Below, piece after piece: positions 9,433 through 17,527 of a stretch of DNA of 64,000 nt. How positions within the stretch are numbered: position 1 is the first letter of the stretch; every line of letters begins with the position of its first letter. The stretch is from Mycobacterium lentiflavum (GTDB taxonomy: Bacteria; Actinomycetota; Actinomycetes; Mycobacteriales; Mycobacteriaceae): positions 5,394,001 to 5,458,000 of the forward strand of contig NZ_CP092423.2 in the NCBI RefSeq assembly GCF_022374895.2, written 5' to 3'. Made by a program: the position numbers and the translations under genes. The notes beneath the pieces were generated by a model. The model was given only the letters and a program-made list of their open reading frames with translations. It ran no database searches and had not been told where the DNA came from.

Positions 9433-10740
9433 TTAACGAATATCTAATTCAACATTTTCAGTTTCAGTAGCCGACTCCTCGCAATTCGCATCTTGGGGCA
9501 GCGATTGGTCAACGCGCCGGCGGCCGTAGACCCACTCGAATAGCGGTGTCGCCATCAGTGTGGTGACGATGGCAACCAAGACCAAAATGCTGAACAGCGT
9601 CGGCGTGATGATTCCGGACTGGAGCCCGATATTGAGAAGAATGAGTTCGATCAGGCCGCGCGCATTCATGAGTGACCCTATGGCGATGGCTTCACGCAAT
9701 GGCACCTTCCGCAGCCACGCGGCGAATGCGCACGCGACTCCCTTTCCCGCGATCGAAACGACGAGGATTCCGACCGCCACCAGCCAAAGCTTGCCGCTGT
9801 TGACGAGACCGACCTGCGTGTTGAGGCCCGAGTACACGAAGAACAGCGGCAACAACAGGGTGGTGACAAGTGGCTCGAGGCAGGCCGTTAGTTGTTGAGC
9901 GAAGCGTCCTGGAGGCATAGCAACGCCCAACACGAAGGCTCCGAATATCGCATATATGCCGATGCTGTCGGTGAACCACGCGCACGTCATAAGCAGAATC
10001 AGAACCGTGGTAAGTGCCGACGCCGGCAACGAATTCTGGCGTTCGGATTTGGTGCCGAGTCGAGCCAATGCCCTTCGACCGAGGGTGAACAGCACGAGCG
10101 TGTATAAAATACCGCCGACAATTGCGGACACGGCTGTCATGGGGCTGCCACGGTGGATGGCGAGAACAATCGCGAGGATGCACCATGAAAACGCGTCGTC
10201 TGTCGCCCCGCATATCAGGGCGAGGGTGCCTAAAGGTGTTCCTGACAGCCGTTGTTCGAAGATTATTCGGGCCAGCATCGGGAAAGCGGTGGTTGCGATC
10301 GACGCGCCCAAGAACATCATTGCCAGCGCGAGCGAGACGCCCTTTTCGAAATAGACGCCATCCGCCAGCAGGGGAATGGCGATCAGCGCCCCCAGGGCGA
10401 GCGGCGTGACGATGCCGGCAGCCGACACTGCGACGGCGGTGCCGGCGCGGTGTCTGATGAGGTTGACGTCGAAGTTGAGCCCGATGAGAAACATGTAGAG
10501 GACTAAGCCGATCTGTGCTGCGGTATAGAGCACAGTGTTAGCTGGCCCGGGCGGAAACAACTGATGTTGCAGCCCTGGCGCTACCCGCCCCAGCAGTGAC
10601 GGACCCAGAAGTACGCCGGCGATCATTTCGCCGACGACTTGCGGCTGTCCGAGTCGTTGCGAAACAAGCCCGACGAGGCGGCAGACGCCGAGGATAACGG
10701 CCAGCTCGAGGAAAAAATGGACGGCGGTACTCGCGGGCAT
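9433..10740 (-). CDS. CPA2-family monovalent cation/proton antiporter
   Basis: 435 residues with about 12 hydrophobic segments covering most of the protein and a short acidic cytoplasmic tail. The GATDDAFSW segment near residue 180 carries the paired aspartates that bind the cation or proton in electrogenic Na+/H+ and K+/H+ exchangers of the KefB/NapA type. No C-terminal TrkA-N (RCK) domain is present, so it resembles short transporters found in natural-product clusters rather than full KefB. GGGGG lies 8 bp before the ATG. It has the same orientation as the oxidoreductase, PKS and ABC genes but is separated by about 220 bp. It may be the first gene of the island, and its role there is unknown. 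Confidence 0.82.
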   Translation of the reverse strand: MPASTAVHFFLELAVILGVCRLVGLVSQRLGQPQVVGEMIAGVLLGPSLLGRVAPGLQHQLFPPGPANTVLYTAAQIGLVLYMFLIGLNFDVNLIRHRAGTAVAVSAAGIVTPLALGALIAIPLLADGVYFEKGVSLALAMMFLGASIATTAFPMLARIIFEQRLSGTPLGTLALICGATDDAFSWCILAIVLAIHRGSPMTAVSAIVGGILYTLVLFTLGRRALARLGTKSERQNSLPASALTTVLILLMTCAWFTDSIGIYAIFGAFVLGVAMPPGRFAQQLTACLEPLVTTLLLPLFFVYSGLNTQVGLVNSGKLWLVAVGILVVSIAGKGVACAFAAWLRKVPLREAIAIGSLMNARGLIELILLNIGLQSGIITPTLFSILVLVAIVTTLMATPLFEWVYGRRRVDQSLPQDANCEESATETENVELDIR

Positions 10741-11121
10741 GATCTATGCCCCCGGATCCGTAGTGTCGACCAGCGAGGTGAAGCCGGCGGTCATTGGAAC
10801 GCCGGAAAGTGCGGTACATGCGGGCACGGCGACCCCAGCGTCGTCTCCGGTTGAGCGCGCGGGCACGTGTTCCTCTCAACGTCTCGGGCGAAGCCTTGAT
10901 GGTGTCCATCCGGTCATTCGTTGCTGTGGTGCGGTTGGATGGGACCACTTCGATCGGCGCCGGCTTCGAGTCGTCGAGCGGGCGTGCGGCCTAGTAGATC
11001 GCGGGCAACTCTGCGCCCCCCGTTAACCGTTGGTCACGGCGACGTGCTCAGCGTGATGAGCCGTACGTCGGGTGCGCGGCGGCGAGCACCGCGTCGCGCT
11101 CACCAGCTGATGCCGGCGACA
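10741..11121. other. 381-bp gap without a convincing gene
   Basis: This lies between the antiporter start and the fadE34 stop. Open frames exist on both strands but are short, Arg-rich or low-complexity, and none resembles a known protein or has a good ribosome site. It should contain the antiporter promoter and marks the boundary of the accessory island with conserved synteny. I see no terminal inverted repeats, tRNA or integrase. Confidence 0.5.
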
Positions 11122-13284
11122 CTAACGCGGCAGGCCCAGTAGCCGCTCGGCGGCGACGGTCAGCAGGATCTGCTCGGTGCCGCCGGCGATAGTCAGGCAG
11201 CGCGTGTTGAGGAAGTCGAAGACCGCTCGGTCGTTTTCCTGGCGGCGGTCAACCAGGCCGCCGCCTTCGGCGACGTCCATTGTGAATTCGGCCAGTGCCT
11301 GCCGGTAGCGCACGCCGATCAGCTTTCGCACGCTGGACTGTGCGCCGGGATCCTGGCCGCCCACCGCCAGCTGGGCGATGCGCTGATCCAGCAGCGCGCC
11401 CGTTTGGGCCAAGATGATCAGCCGGCCGAGCCGGTCCTGCTCGGCGACGTCGAGGCCCCTGGCCGCCAACAGCCTGAGCAGCTCTTCCATCGGGTTGCCC
11501 AGCGCCGTCCCGCTGGCCATCGCGACCCGCTCGTTGGCCAGCGTGGTGCGGGCCAGCCGCCAGCCGTCGTTCACCGTGCCGACGACCATCTCGTCGGGCA
11601 CGAACACGTTGTCCAGGAACACCTCGTTGAACAGCGAGTCGCCGGTGATCTCGCGCAGCGGTCGGATGTCGATGCCGGGCGATTTCATGTCGATCAGGAA
11701 GTAGGCGATGCCCTTGTGCTTCGGGGCGTCGGGATCGGTGCGCGCCAGGCACACTCCCCAGGCCGCCTTGTGCGCGGCCGACGTCCACACCTTCTGCCCG
11801 GTCAACAACCAGCCGCCGGCTGGATCTTCGGTGCGCACTGCTTTTGTGCGCAGCGACGCCAGGTCCGAGCCCGCTCCCGGCTCGGAAAACAGCTGGCACC
11901 AGAGGAATTCGCCACGCATGGTGGCGGGCACGAAGCGCTCGATCTGTTCTGGCGTGCCGTGCTCGAGGATCGTCGGCGCCGCCCACCAGCCGATCACCAG
12001 GTCGGGTCGCTCGACTCCGGCAGCGGCCAGCTCCTGGTCGATCAGCAGCTGCTCGGCGGGCGATGCGGCGCGCCCATACGGCTTGGGCCAGTGCGGCGCC
12101 TGTAGCCCCGCATCGGCCAGGGCCACCTGCCGCTTCTCGGCGGGCAGCGCGGCGATTTCGGCGACGGTCGCGGCGAGCTCGGCACGCTGATCGTCGACCT
12201 CCGTCAGATCGATGCTCAGCCGTCGGCGCACCCCGGCCTGGGTGAGCTCGGTGATGCGGCGCAGCCAGCGCTCGGCCCCGCCGAGGTATCGGCCGATCGC
12301 GTGCGCGCGGCGCAGGTACAGATGCGCGTCGTGTTCCCAGGTGCAGCCGATGCCGCCGAGCACCTGAATGCAGTCCTTGACGTTCGCCTTCACCGCGGGG
12401 ATCGCGACGCCGGCGGCCAGCGCGGCGGCAATCGAGAACTGGTTATCGTCGGCGGCGCCGGCGGCCCCGGCCGCGCGTGCTGCGTCCGACGCGGCCACCT
12501 CGGCCTGCTCGGCGCGGCACAGCATCTCCGCGCACAGGTGCTTAATGGCCTGGAAACTGCCGATCGGCTTACCGAACTGCTCGCGCACCTTGGCGTAATC
12601 GACGGCAGTCTCCAGCGACCAGCGAGTGATGCCGGCGGCCTCGGCCGCCAGCACGGTAGCGGCCAGCTCCTGCACCCGCTGCCGCGATTCATCGATCGGG
12701 GTGGCCGGTGCCGAACGCAGCACCACGCGCGCCAGCGGCCGAGAAAAATCGGCGGCCTGCAGCGGCTCCAGCTGCACGCCGGCGCTGCCGGTGTCGACGA
12801 GGACCCACTTCTCGCCGGCGGGCAGCAGCAGCAGTCCTCCGTGGGCGCCGCCCAGCACGTAGTCGACGGTGCCCGACGCCTGCGCGCCGTCGAACTGAAC
12901 GTCACCCTCGAGCGCCAGACCGGCGAACCGCTCCCCCGACGCGAGCGCGGATAGAACCTCGGGATCGGGGCCGGCCTCGGAGAGAACCAGAGTGGCCAGC
13001 GCGGTGGTGGCGATCGGCCCGGGCACCAGCGCCTTGGACGCCTCCTCGACCATCGCGCACAGATCTTCGACGCTGCCGCCAGCCCCGCCGGCGTCCTCGG
13101 CCACTGCGACACCGAAGATGCCGAGGTCGGCCAGGCGAGCGAATACCGGCCGCCAGGCGTCCGGATTGCCCTGCTCGACCTCGCGAATCGCCGCGGTGCC
13201 GCCGGGACCGGCGGTGGGATTGCGTGCCCAATCCCGCACCAACTCACGCGCCGCTAGCTGTTCGCCGGTAACGGTCGCTACCAC
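11122..13284 (-). CDS. fadE34: Acyl-CoA dehydrogenase FadE34 (sterol side-chain beta-oxidation)
   Basis: 720 residues made of two acyl-CoA dehydrogenase units in tandem (about 1-350 and 360-720), the fused arrangement known for FadE34/ChsE3. Each half has its own flavin-fold motifs, including GGIGCTWEHD near residue 317 and AGGTEQI near the C-terminus. The family dehydrogenates CoA thioesters of C5 steroid side chains (cholesterol- or bile-acid-derived) to the enoyl-CoA. Start is an ATG or GTG at 13284. A perfect KstR operator sits 56-69 bp upstream, so repression by KstR in the absence of sterol is expected. It is equivalent to Rv3573c and is full length. Confidence 0.93.
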   Translation of the reverse strand: MVATVTGEQLAARELVRDWARNPTAGPGGTAAIREVEQGNPDAWRPVFARLADLGIFGVAVAEDAGGAGGSVEDLCAMVEEASKALVPGPIATTALATLVLSEAGPDPEVLSALASGERFAGLALEGDVQFDGAQASGTVDYVLGGAHGGLLLLPAGEKWVLVDTGSAGVQLEPLQAADFSRPLARVVLRSAPATPIDESRQRVQELAATVLAAEAAGITRWSLETAVDYAKVREQFGKPIGSFQAIKHLCAEMLCRAEQAEVAASDAARAAGAAGAADDNQFSIAAALAAGVAIPAVKANVKDCIQVLGGIGCTWEHDAHLYLRRAHAIGRYLGGAERWLRRITELTQAGVRRRLSIDLTEVDDQRAELAATVAEIAALPAEKRQVALADAGLQAPHWPKPYGRAASPAEQLLIDQELAAAGVERPDLVIGWWAAPTILEHGTPEQIERFVPATMRGEFLWCQLFSEPGAGSDLASLRTKAVRTEDPAGGWLLTGQKVWTSAAHKAAWGVCLARTDPDAPKHKGIAYFLIDMKSPGIDIRPLREITGDSLFNEVFLDNVFVPDEMVVGTVNDGWRLARTTLANERVAMASGTALGNPMEELLRLLAARGLDVAEQDRLGRLIILAQTGALLDQRIAQLAVGGQDPGAQSSVRKLIGVRYRQALAEFTMDVAEGGGLVDRRQENDRAVFDFLNTRCLTIAGGTEQILLTVAAERLLGLPR

Positions 13285-13335
13285 GTAGAGCCCTCCGGGT
13301 TCGGAATGAAATGTGACGACAGGAAGCGCTAACTC

Positions 13336-13396
13336 CCACTAGAACGTGTTCCAATAGTGCCAGCGATCCACCCTCAAGTCGAATGCCATCGCAGCA
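13336..13396. repeat. 61-bp direct repeat, copy A (fadE34 side)
   Basis: This segment matches 14675-14735 at 55 of 61 positions in direct orientation, 1339 bp apart. Each copy includes one KstR operator and about 45 bp beyond it. In M. tuberculosis fadE34 and kstR are divergent neighbours sharing one intergenic region. Here the hydrolase gene sits between two copies of what looks like that region. Confidence 0.9.
13340..13353. promoter_or_regulatory. KstR operator upstream of fadE34
   Basis: TAGAACGTGTTCCA matches the KstR consensus TNNAACNNGTTNNA at every fixed position. It lies 56-69 bp upstream of the fadE34 start on the minus strand and about 200 bp upstream of the hydrolase gene on the plus strand, so it could act on either. 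Confidence 0.88.
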
Positions 13397-13549
13397 ACAG
13401 TCGGTGCGTGCGCCCCATCACGAAGAATGCCGTGGCGCGACTTCTTCGCGGCTCGCTGTCGCATTGCTCAGGCGAACAACTAACTCGCCCGGTGCTGCAT
13501 TCGCGCCTGATCACGCCCGACTGGATAGGCTAAGTGTTTCAATTTCTTA

Positions 13550-14536
13550 ATGACCTTGGGTTCGCTAGCCCGACGCGCCGGCTGCAATATCGTGGCCGTA
13601 CTCAGCGCGGCCGCGATCGCCGCAATTGTGGCCGCCCCGCGCCCAGCCCGGGGCGATTGGATCGCGGCCGACAGCACCACTGACGTTGCGTGCGCGACCT
13701 CGAGCCGCCAGGTACCGACGACATGGTATCTGCCGAGCACGGCGCCGCTCGGATTGGTGTGGTTGCAGCACGGCTTCGTCGAGGGCAAGAACGTATGGTC
13801 TGCCCTTGCCACCGAGGTCGCCAACAGCGGATACCTTGTGATGGCCACCACGCTACCCACCGTCAACCCCTTTGGCTGCACCGTGGAGCACCTGATCGAC
13901 AACACCGGCTTCCTCGACAACATCGCCGATGTGTTTGCCCACAAAGATGATCCGAATGGCGCCTTGGCATCGTCGTTCGCGGCGGCGACGTCAGATCTGA
14001 ACCGATCCGTCACGCCGTTGCCCGAGAAGTTGGTGTTCGTGGGGCATTCGGCCGGGGCGGAGGCCGTCGAATACGTCGCCGAGCGCCTGCACAGCGCCTA
14101 CCCTGCCGCATTCAGTCAGCTGCGTGGCATCATCAGCGAAGACGGCGTGAAGTCATTTATCGGCTCTAATACCGACAAAGCGTTGGCCGGGCTGGCCAGC
14201 ACCACCCTGCCGATCTACGCCACGGCGTCACCGCACCTGCTCTGCAACTCTTTCCGAAGCGGCACCAGGGCACTTGAACGGTATCTGCCGGATCGGGCGT
14301 TTCTCGGGGTGAAGGTGACCACCGGCGCCCACGGAGACGCGCTCGGCATGTCGTCGCCGGCTTACGAGAACCTGGTATGCGGTCGTCCGAAGCCCACGAA
14401 TGTGGCGGCGGTCTCGGGTCTGACGCGAGGCTGGATCACCGACATGTTCGCGGGAACAATCACGCCCGATTTCTACCCGGGTGGCAGCTACTACGACGAC
14501 CTACTGACCTCCGGCACTATCACCACGCTGCCGTGA
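13550..14536 (+). CDS. Secreted alpha/beta hydrolase
   Basis: 328 residues. The N-terminus has two arginines followed by an Ala/Ile/Val-rich core ending near APRPARG, a likely Sec signal peptide cleaved at about residue 35. The mature part shows an oxyanion-type LQHGF segment (about 72-76) and the nucleophile elbow GHSAG (about 165-169), with TTGAHGD late in the protein as a candidate for the catalytic histidine. Cysteines are present for possible disulfides. It is probably an exported esterase or lipase; the substrate is unknown. No good ribosome site precedes the ATG. It lies between fadE34 and kstR, where M. tuberculosis has no gene, and KstR operators lie on both sides, so sterol-linked regulation is plausible. 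Confidence 0.82.
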   Translation: MTLGSLARRAGCNIVAVLSAAAIAAIVAAPRPARGDWIAADSTTDVACATSSRQVPTTWYLPSTAPLGLVWLQHGFVEGKNVWSALATEVANSGYLVMATTLPTVNPFGCTVEHLIDNTGFLDNIADVFAHKDDPNGALASSFAAATSDLNRSVTPLPEKLVFVGHSAGAEAVEYVAERLHSAYPAAFSQLRGIISEDGVKSFIGSNTDKALAGLASTTLPIYATASPHLLCNSFRSGTRALERYLPDRAFLGVKVTTGAHGDALGMSSPAYENLVCGRPKPTNVAAVSGLTRGWITDMFAGTITPDFYPGGSYYDDLLTSGTITTLP

Positions 14537-14674
14537 GCAGCCTCGAAGGCGCCGCGGGGAGGGCAGCGCCGGAAACGGCTACGCCGCATCATCGTTATCG
14601 GCCCGACCGGGCTGCCGTCCGGCCGATCGCCGACGTCACTACCCTTTACGCGTTGCGGGCGTCCTCGTTCTTCG

Positions 14675-14735
14675 CCACTAGAACGTGTTCTAATAGTGCG
14701 AGCGATCGACCGTCAAGTCGAACGCCATTGCAGCA
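14675..14735. repeat. 61-bp direct repeat, copy B (kstR side)
   Basis: Second copy of the segment at 13336-13396, differing at six positions. It holds the KstR operator before kstR. The two copies bracket the inserted hydrolase gene. Confidence 0.9.
14679..14692. promoter_or_regulatory. KstR operator upstream of kstR
   Basis: TAGAACGTGTTCTA is a fully palindromic match to the KstR consensus. It is about 145 bp upstream of the chosen kstR start and supports the autoregulation known for kstR. Confidence 0.9.
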
Positions 14736-14833
14736 GGACAGCTCGCTGCCCCGGCGGGATGGAGGTGGGAAATTCACACGCGACTTGGTTATCGTTTGCG
14801 AACGGACCACCCGGAAGAGGAGCAACCCGTCAG

Positions 14834-15499
14834 ATGTCGCCGGCGAACACTAACCCGGAGCACGTCTCTGACTCGCAGCCACGCGAGGTCATGAACGTGG
14901 CAGTTCTGGCTGAGTCCGAGCTGGGCTCGGAGGCACAGCGGGAGCGCCGCAAGCGCATCTTGGACGCCACCATGGCCATCGCGTCCAAGGGCGGCTACGA
15001 GGCGGTGCAGATGCGTGCGGTGGCCGATCGCGCGGATGTCGCGGTCGGGACGCTGTACCGCTACTTCCCGTCGAAAGTGCACCTGCTGGTGTCGGCCCTG
15101 GGCCGTGAGTTCGGCCGCATCGACGCGAAGACCGACCGCTCCGCGATGGCGGGCGGCACGCCGTTCCAGCGGCTGAATTTCATGGTCGGCAAGCTCAATC
15201 GCGCGATGCAGCGCAACCCGCTGCTCACCGAGGCCATGACGCGCGCCTACGTGTTCGCCGACGCGTCGGCGGCCAGCGAGGTCGACCAGGTGGAAAAGCT
15301 GATCGACAGCATGTTCGCCCGCGCGATGAGTGACGGCGAACCGACCGAGGACCAGTACCACATCGCCCGGGTGATCTCCGACGTGTGGTTGTCGAACCTG
15401 CTGGCCTGGCTCACCCGACGCGCGTCGGCAACCGATGTCAGCAAGCGACTCGACTTGGCCGTGCGGTTGCTGATCGGCGACTCAGAGTCGTCCGGCTAA
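14834..15499 (+). CDS. kstR: TetR-family repressor of sterol catabolism KstR
   Basis: 221 residues. The N-terminal TetR DNA-binding domain spans about residues 38-85 (RILDATMAIASKGGYEAVQ, then TLYRYFPSK recognition helix) and the rest is the all-helical ligand domain. KstR represses the cholesterol regulon and is released by a 3-oxo-cholestenoyl-CoA type ligand. The core is nearly identical to my memory of M. tuberculosis Rv3574. I chose the ATG at 14834 because GAGGAG lies 11 bp upstream and the tuberculosis protein starts with a similar segment; ATG 14891 would give a 202-residue form. It overlaps the convergent LacI-type gene by 4 bp. Confidence 0.95.
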   Translation: MSPANTNPEHVSDSQPREVMNVAVLAESELGSEAQRERRKRILDATMAIASKGGYEAVQMRAVADRADVAVGTLYRYFPSKVHLLVSALGREFGRIDAKTDRSAMAGGTPFQRLNFMVGKLNRAMQRNPLLTEAMTRAYVFADASAASEVDQVEKLIDSMFARAMSDGEPTEDQYHIARVISDVWLSNLLAWLTRRASATDVSKRLDLAVRLLIGDSESSG

Positions 15500-16575
15500 A
15501 CGGGCGGACCGGAGGTCCGGCCGCGAATCAGCTCGGTCTCCAGCATCTCGACGACCGGCAGGCCGGACCGCGGTGGGTTGAGTAGCAGTTCCCCGGCCCG
15601 ATGACCCTTAAGCAGGCTCGGCTGCGACACCGTCGTCAGGCCGCGGCTGATCGCCTCGGGCACACCGTCGAATCCGGTGACGCTGATCTGACCGGGCACG
15701 TAAATACCATGGGCGCGAAGGTAATCCATCGCCGACAGTGCCAAGATGTCTGCGGTGCACATCAATGCGGTGATCCGCGGATTGGCTTCCAGCGCCACCC
15801 TGGCCGCTTCGCCACCCGATTCCGGCAGGTGTTCGTAGCTCTCCACCACGGTCAGCGAATCCGGGTCCACGCCGGCGGCCTGCATGGCGTCCCACACCCC
15901 GGTGATGCGTTCGCGCTGCACGTCGAAAGTCAACGAACGCAGCCGCTCCGCGTCGGCCACGTCTTGGCGGCGGTCCTGTCCCAATCGCATTGTCAGCAGC
16001 CCGATCTCGCGATGCCCCAAGCCCAGCACATAGTCGGCGAGCTCGCGCATCGCCGTCCTGTCGTCGATGCCCACCCGCGACACCCCGGCCAGGTCCTTGG
16101 GCTGGTCGACCACCACCACCGGCACCCGCCGCTGCAGCACCATCTGCAGGTAGGGGTCGTCGTCGCGGACCGAATACACTACGAAGCCGTCCACCCCGGC
16201 GGCCAGCACCGCGGCCTCGCCGTCCTCACGGCTGCGGGTGGGTCCGACTGCCACCAGCAGCAGGCCCTGCCCCTGCTCTTCGCACGACTGCGCCACACCC
16301 GTGACGAAATCGCGCGCCGCCGGGTCGCTGAAGAAATACGTCAGCGGCTCGGCCATCAACAATCCAACCGCACCGGCCTTGCGGGTGCGCAACGACCGCG
16401 CCACCGGGTCGGGTCCGGCGTAGCCCAGCCGCTTGGCCGTGGCCAGCACCCGCTCGCGAAGGTCGGGGGAGAGCTGATCCGGCCGGTTGAAGGCGTTCGA
16501 GATGGTGGTGCGGGAAACTTTGAGTTCGGCCGCCAACGACGCCAGAGTCGCACGCCGGCGCGGGGTGGGACTCAC
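15496..16575 (-). CDS. LacI-family transcriptional regulator
   Basis: 359 residues. The N-terminal LacI helix-turn-helix is clear (ATLASLAAELKVSRTTISNAF, about residues 9-29), followed by the hinge helix region and a periplasmic-binding-protein-like effector domain (about 65-355). Effectors of such domains are usually sugars or nucleosides, but none can be assigned here. It is equivalent to Rv3575c. A candidate operator of LacI type lies 64 bp upstream of the start, in the gap shared with the divergent lppH operon, so the regulator may control itself and lppH-pxpA-MBL-arsB2. Confidence 0.9.
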   Translation of the reverse strand: MSPTPRRRATLASLAAELKVSRTTISNAFNRPDQLSPDLRERVLATAKRLGYAGPDPVARSLRTRKAGAVGLLMAEPLTYFFSDPAARDFVTGVAQSCEEQGQGLLLVAVGPTRSREDGEAAVLAAGVDGFVVYSVRDDDPYLQMVLQRRVPVVVVDQPKDLAGVSRVGIDDRTAMRELADYVLGLGHREIGLLTMRLGQDRRQDVADAERLRSLTFDVQRERITGVWDAMQAAGVDPDSLTVVESYEHLPESGGEAARVALEANPRITALMCTADILALSAMDYLRAHGIYVPGQISVTGFDGVPEAISRGLTTVSQPSLLKGHRAGELLLNPPRSGLPVVEMLETELIRGRTSGPPV

Positions 16576-16638
16576 GTTCGCCGACGCTACAGCGCGTCCT
16601 CGCGCGCGCCTAAGCCGCCGCGAACTGCTATTTTCTAA

Positions 16639-16652
16639 TGGAAACGGTTTTC
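16639..16652. promoter_or_regulatory. Candidate LacI-type operator
   Basis: TGGAAACGGTTTTC contains the AANCGNTT core with a central CpG that LacI-family dimers recognise, within an imperfect palindrome (GAAAC-G-GTTTT). It lies between the divergent regulator (start 16575) and lppH (start 16793). It is the only such palindrome I see in this 217-bp gap. Confidence 0.55.
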
Positions 16653-16792
16653 GTTAGTATTGTGACTCGGCGGGCCGGACAGCGCCACCGGAATTTCATG
16701 TCCGCGGGCAACGCTGATGGGACGACGGCGCGAGGTCAGCGCTTAAGCTTGCGCGCGTCCCAGCCCGCGGCGAAGGTGGCTAGCAGCAAGCG

Positions 16793-17518
16793 ATGTACCC
16801 GGTACTTCGATGGCCGATCGTCCTACTCGCCGCTGGTGCGGTGACGGCCGGCTGCACCAGGGCGGTCGACGGAACGCCGCTGGCCGCCACCCCGGTGACC
16901 CACATCCCCGCCGGCAACGCGGCCGGCCCGGCGCCACGCGCGCTGCCGGCGATCGTCCTGGACGGCCTGCTGCTGAGTCAAGACCAGGTCGACGCCCTGA
17001 TGGGCGGCGCGAACATGACGCTGGTCGGCACCGCGACCAGCACCTCGGACTCATCGACGATCATCGACGATCGCAGCTGCCTGGGAGTCGGTTCGGTGGG
17101 CGATGTGACGACCTACGCCAATAGCGGATATGTCGCGATGCGAGGCAACCAGTTCAGCACGCCCAACGCCGTGCAGGCCGACGCCACCCAGCTCGTCACG
17201 TCGTTCACCACCGCCGCCGATGCCCAGGCGTTGCTGCAGCGGGCACAACAGGATTGGCAACGATGCGCCCAGCGCCGGTACGGATTTCACTCCTCGAACG
17301 GCAATCACAGCTACTTCCTCACCCACGACATACGCGTCCGCGGCTCGCGGCTCGAATTGGCGATGCACCAGGAGGAAGACCCGCGGTGGGGCTGCTCGCA
17401 CGCGATGGCCGCGCAGGATTCCGTCGTGGTCGAGGCCCGGGTGTGTCTGCTCGACAAGGACACCGATGCCGCGGCCGACAACCTCCTCGATCAGATCATT
17501 GCCAGGATCCCGCCATAA
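16793..17518 (+). CDS. lppH: Lipoprotein LppH, PknH-like extracellular domain
   Basis: 241 residues. A short signal peptide ends in the lipobox VTAGC, with the lipidated cysteine at residue 21. The rest resembles the PknH-type extracellular sensor domain family, which in mycobacteria occurs on the PknH kinase and on several lipoproteins; four or more conserved cysteines (near 95, 158, 200 and 218) suggest disulfides. It is equivalent to Rv3576 and would be anchored outside the cytoplasmic membrane. It is first in a plus-strand run with pxpA, an MBL protein and arsB2. The ligand is unknown. Confidence 0.85.
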   Translation: MYPVLRWPIVLLAAGAVTAGCTRAVDGTPLAATPVTHIPAGNAAGPAPRALPAIVLDGLLLSQDQVDALMGGANMTLVGTATSTSDSSTIIDDRSCLGVGSVGDVTTYANSGYVAMRGNQFSTPNAVQADATQLVTSFTTAADAQALLQRAQQDWQRCAQRRYGFHSSNGNHSYFLTHDIRVRGSRLELAMHQEEDPRWGCSHAMAAQDSVVVEARVCLLDKDTDAAADNLLDQIIARIPP

Positions 17519-17527
17519 GCTAGGCAG

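Noticed and set aside
10741..11121. Small genes or a broken transposase at the island boundary
   Set aside because: Several short frames exist on both strands but none shows a conserved motif or ribosome site, and no terminal inverted repeats were found.
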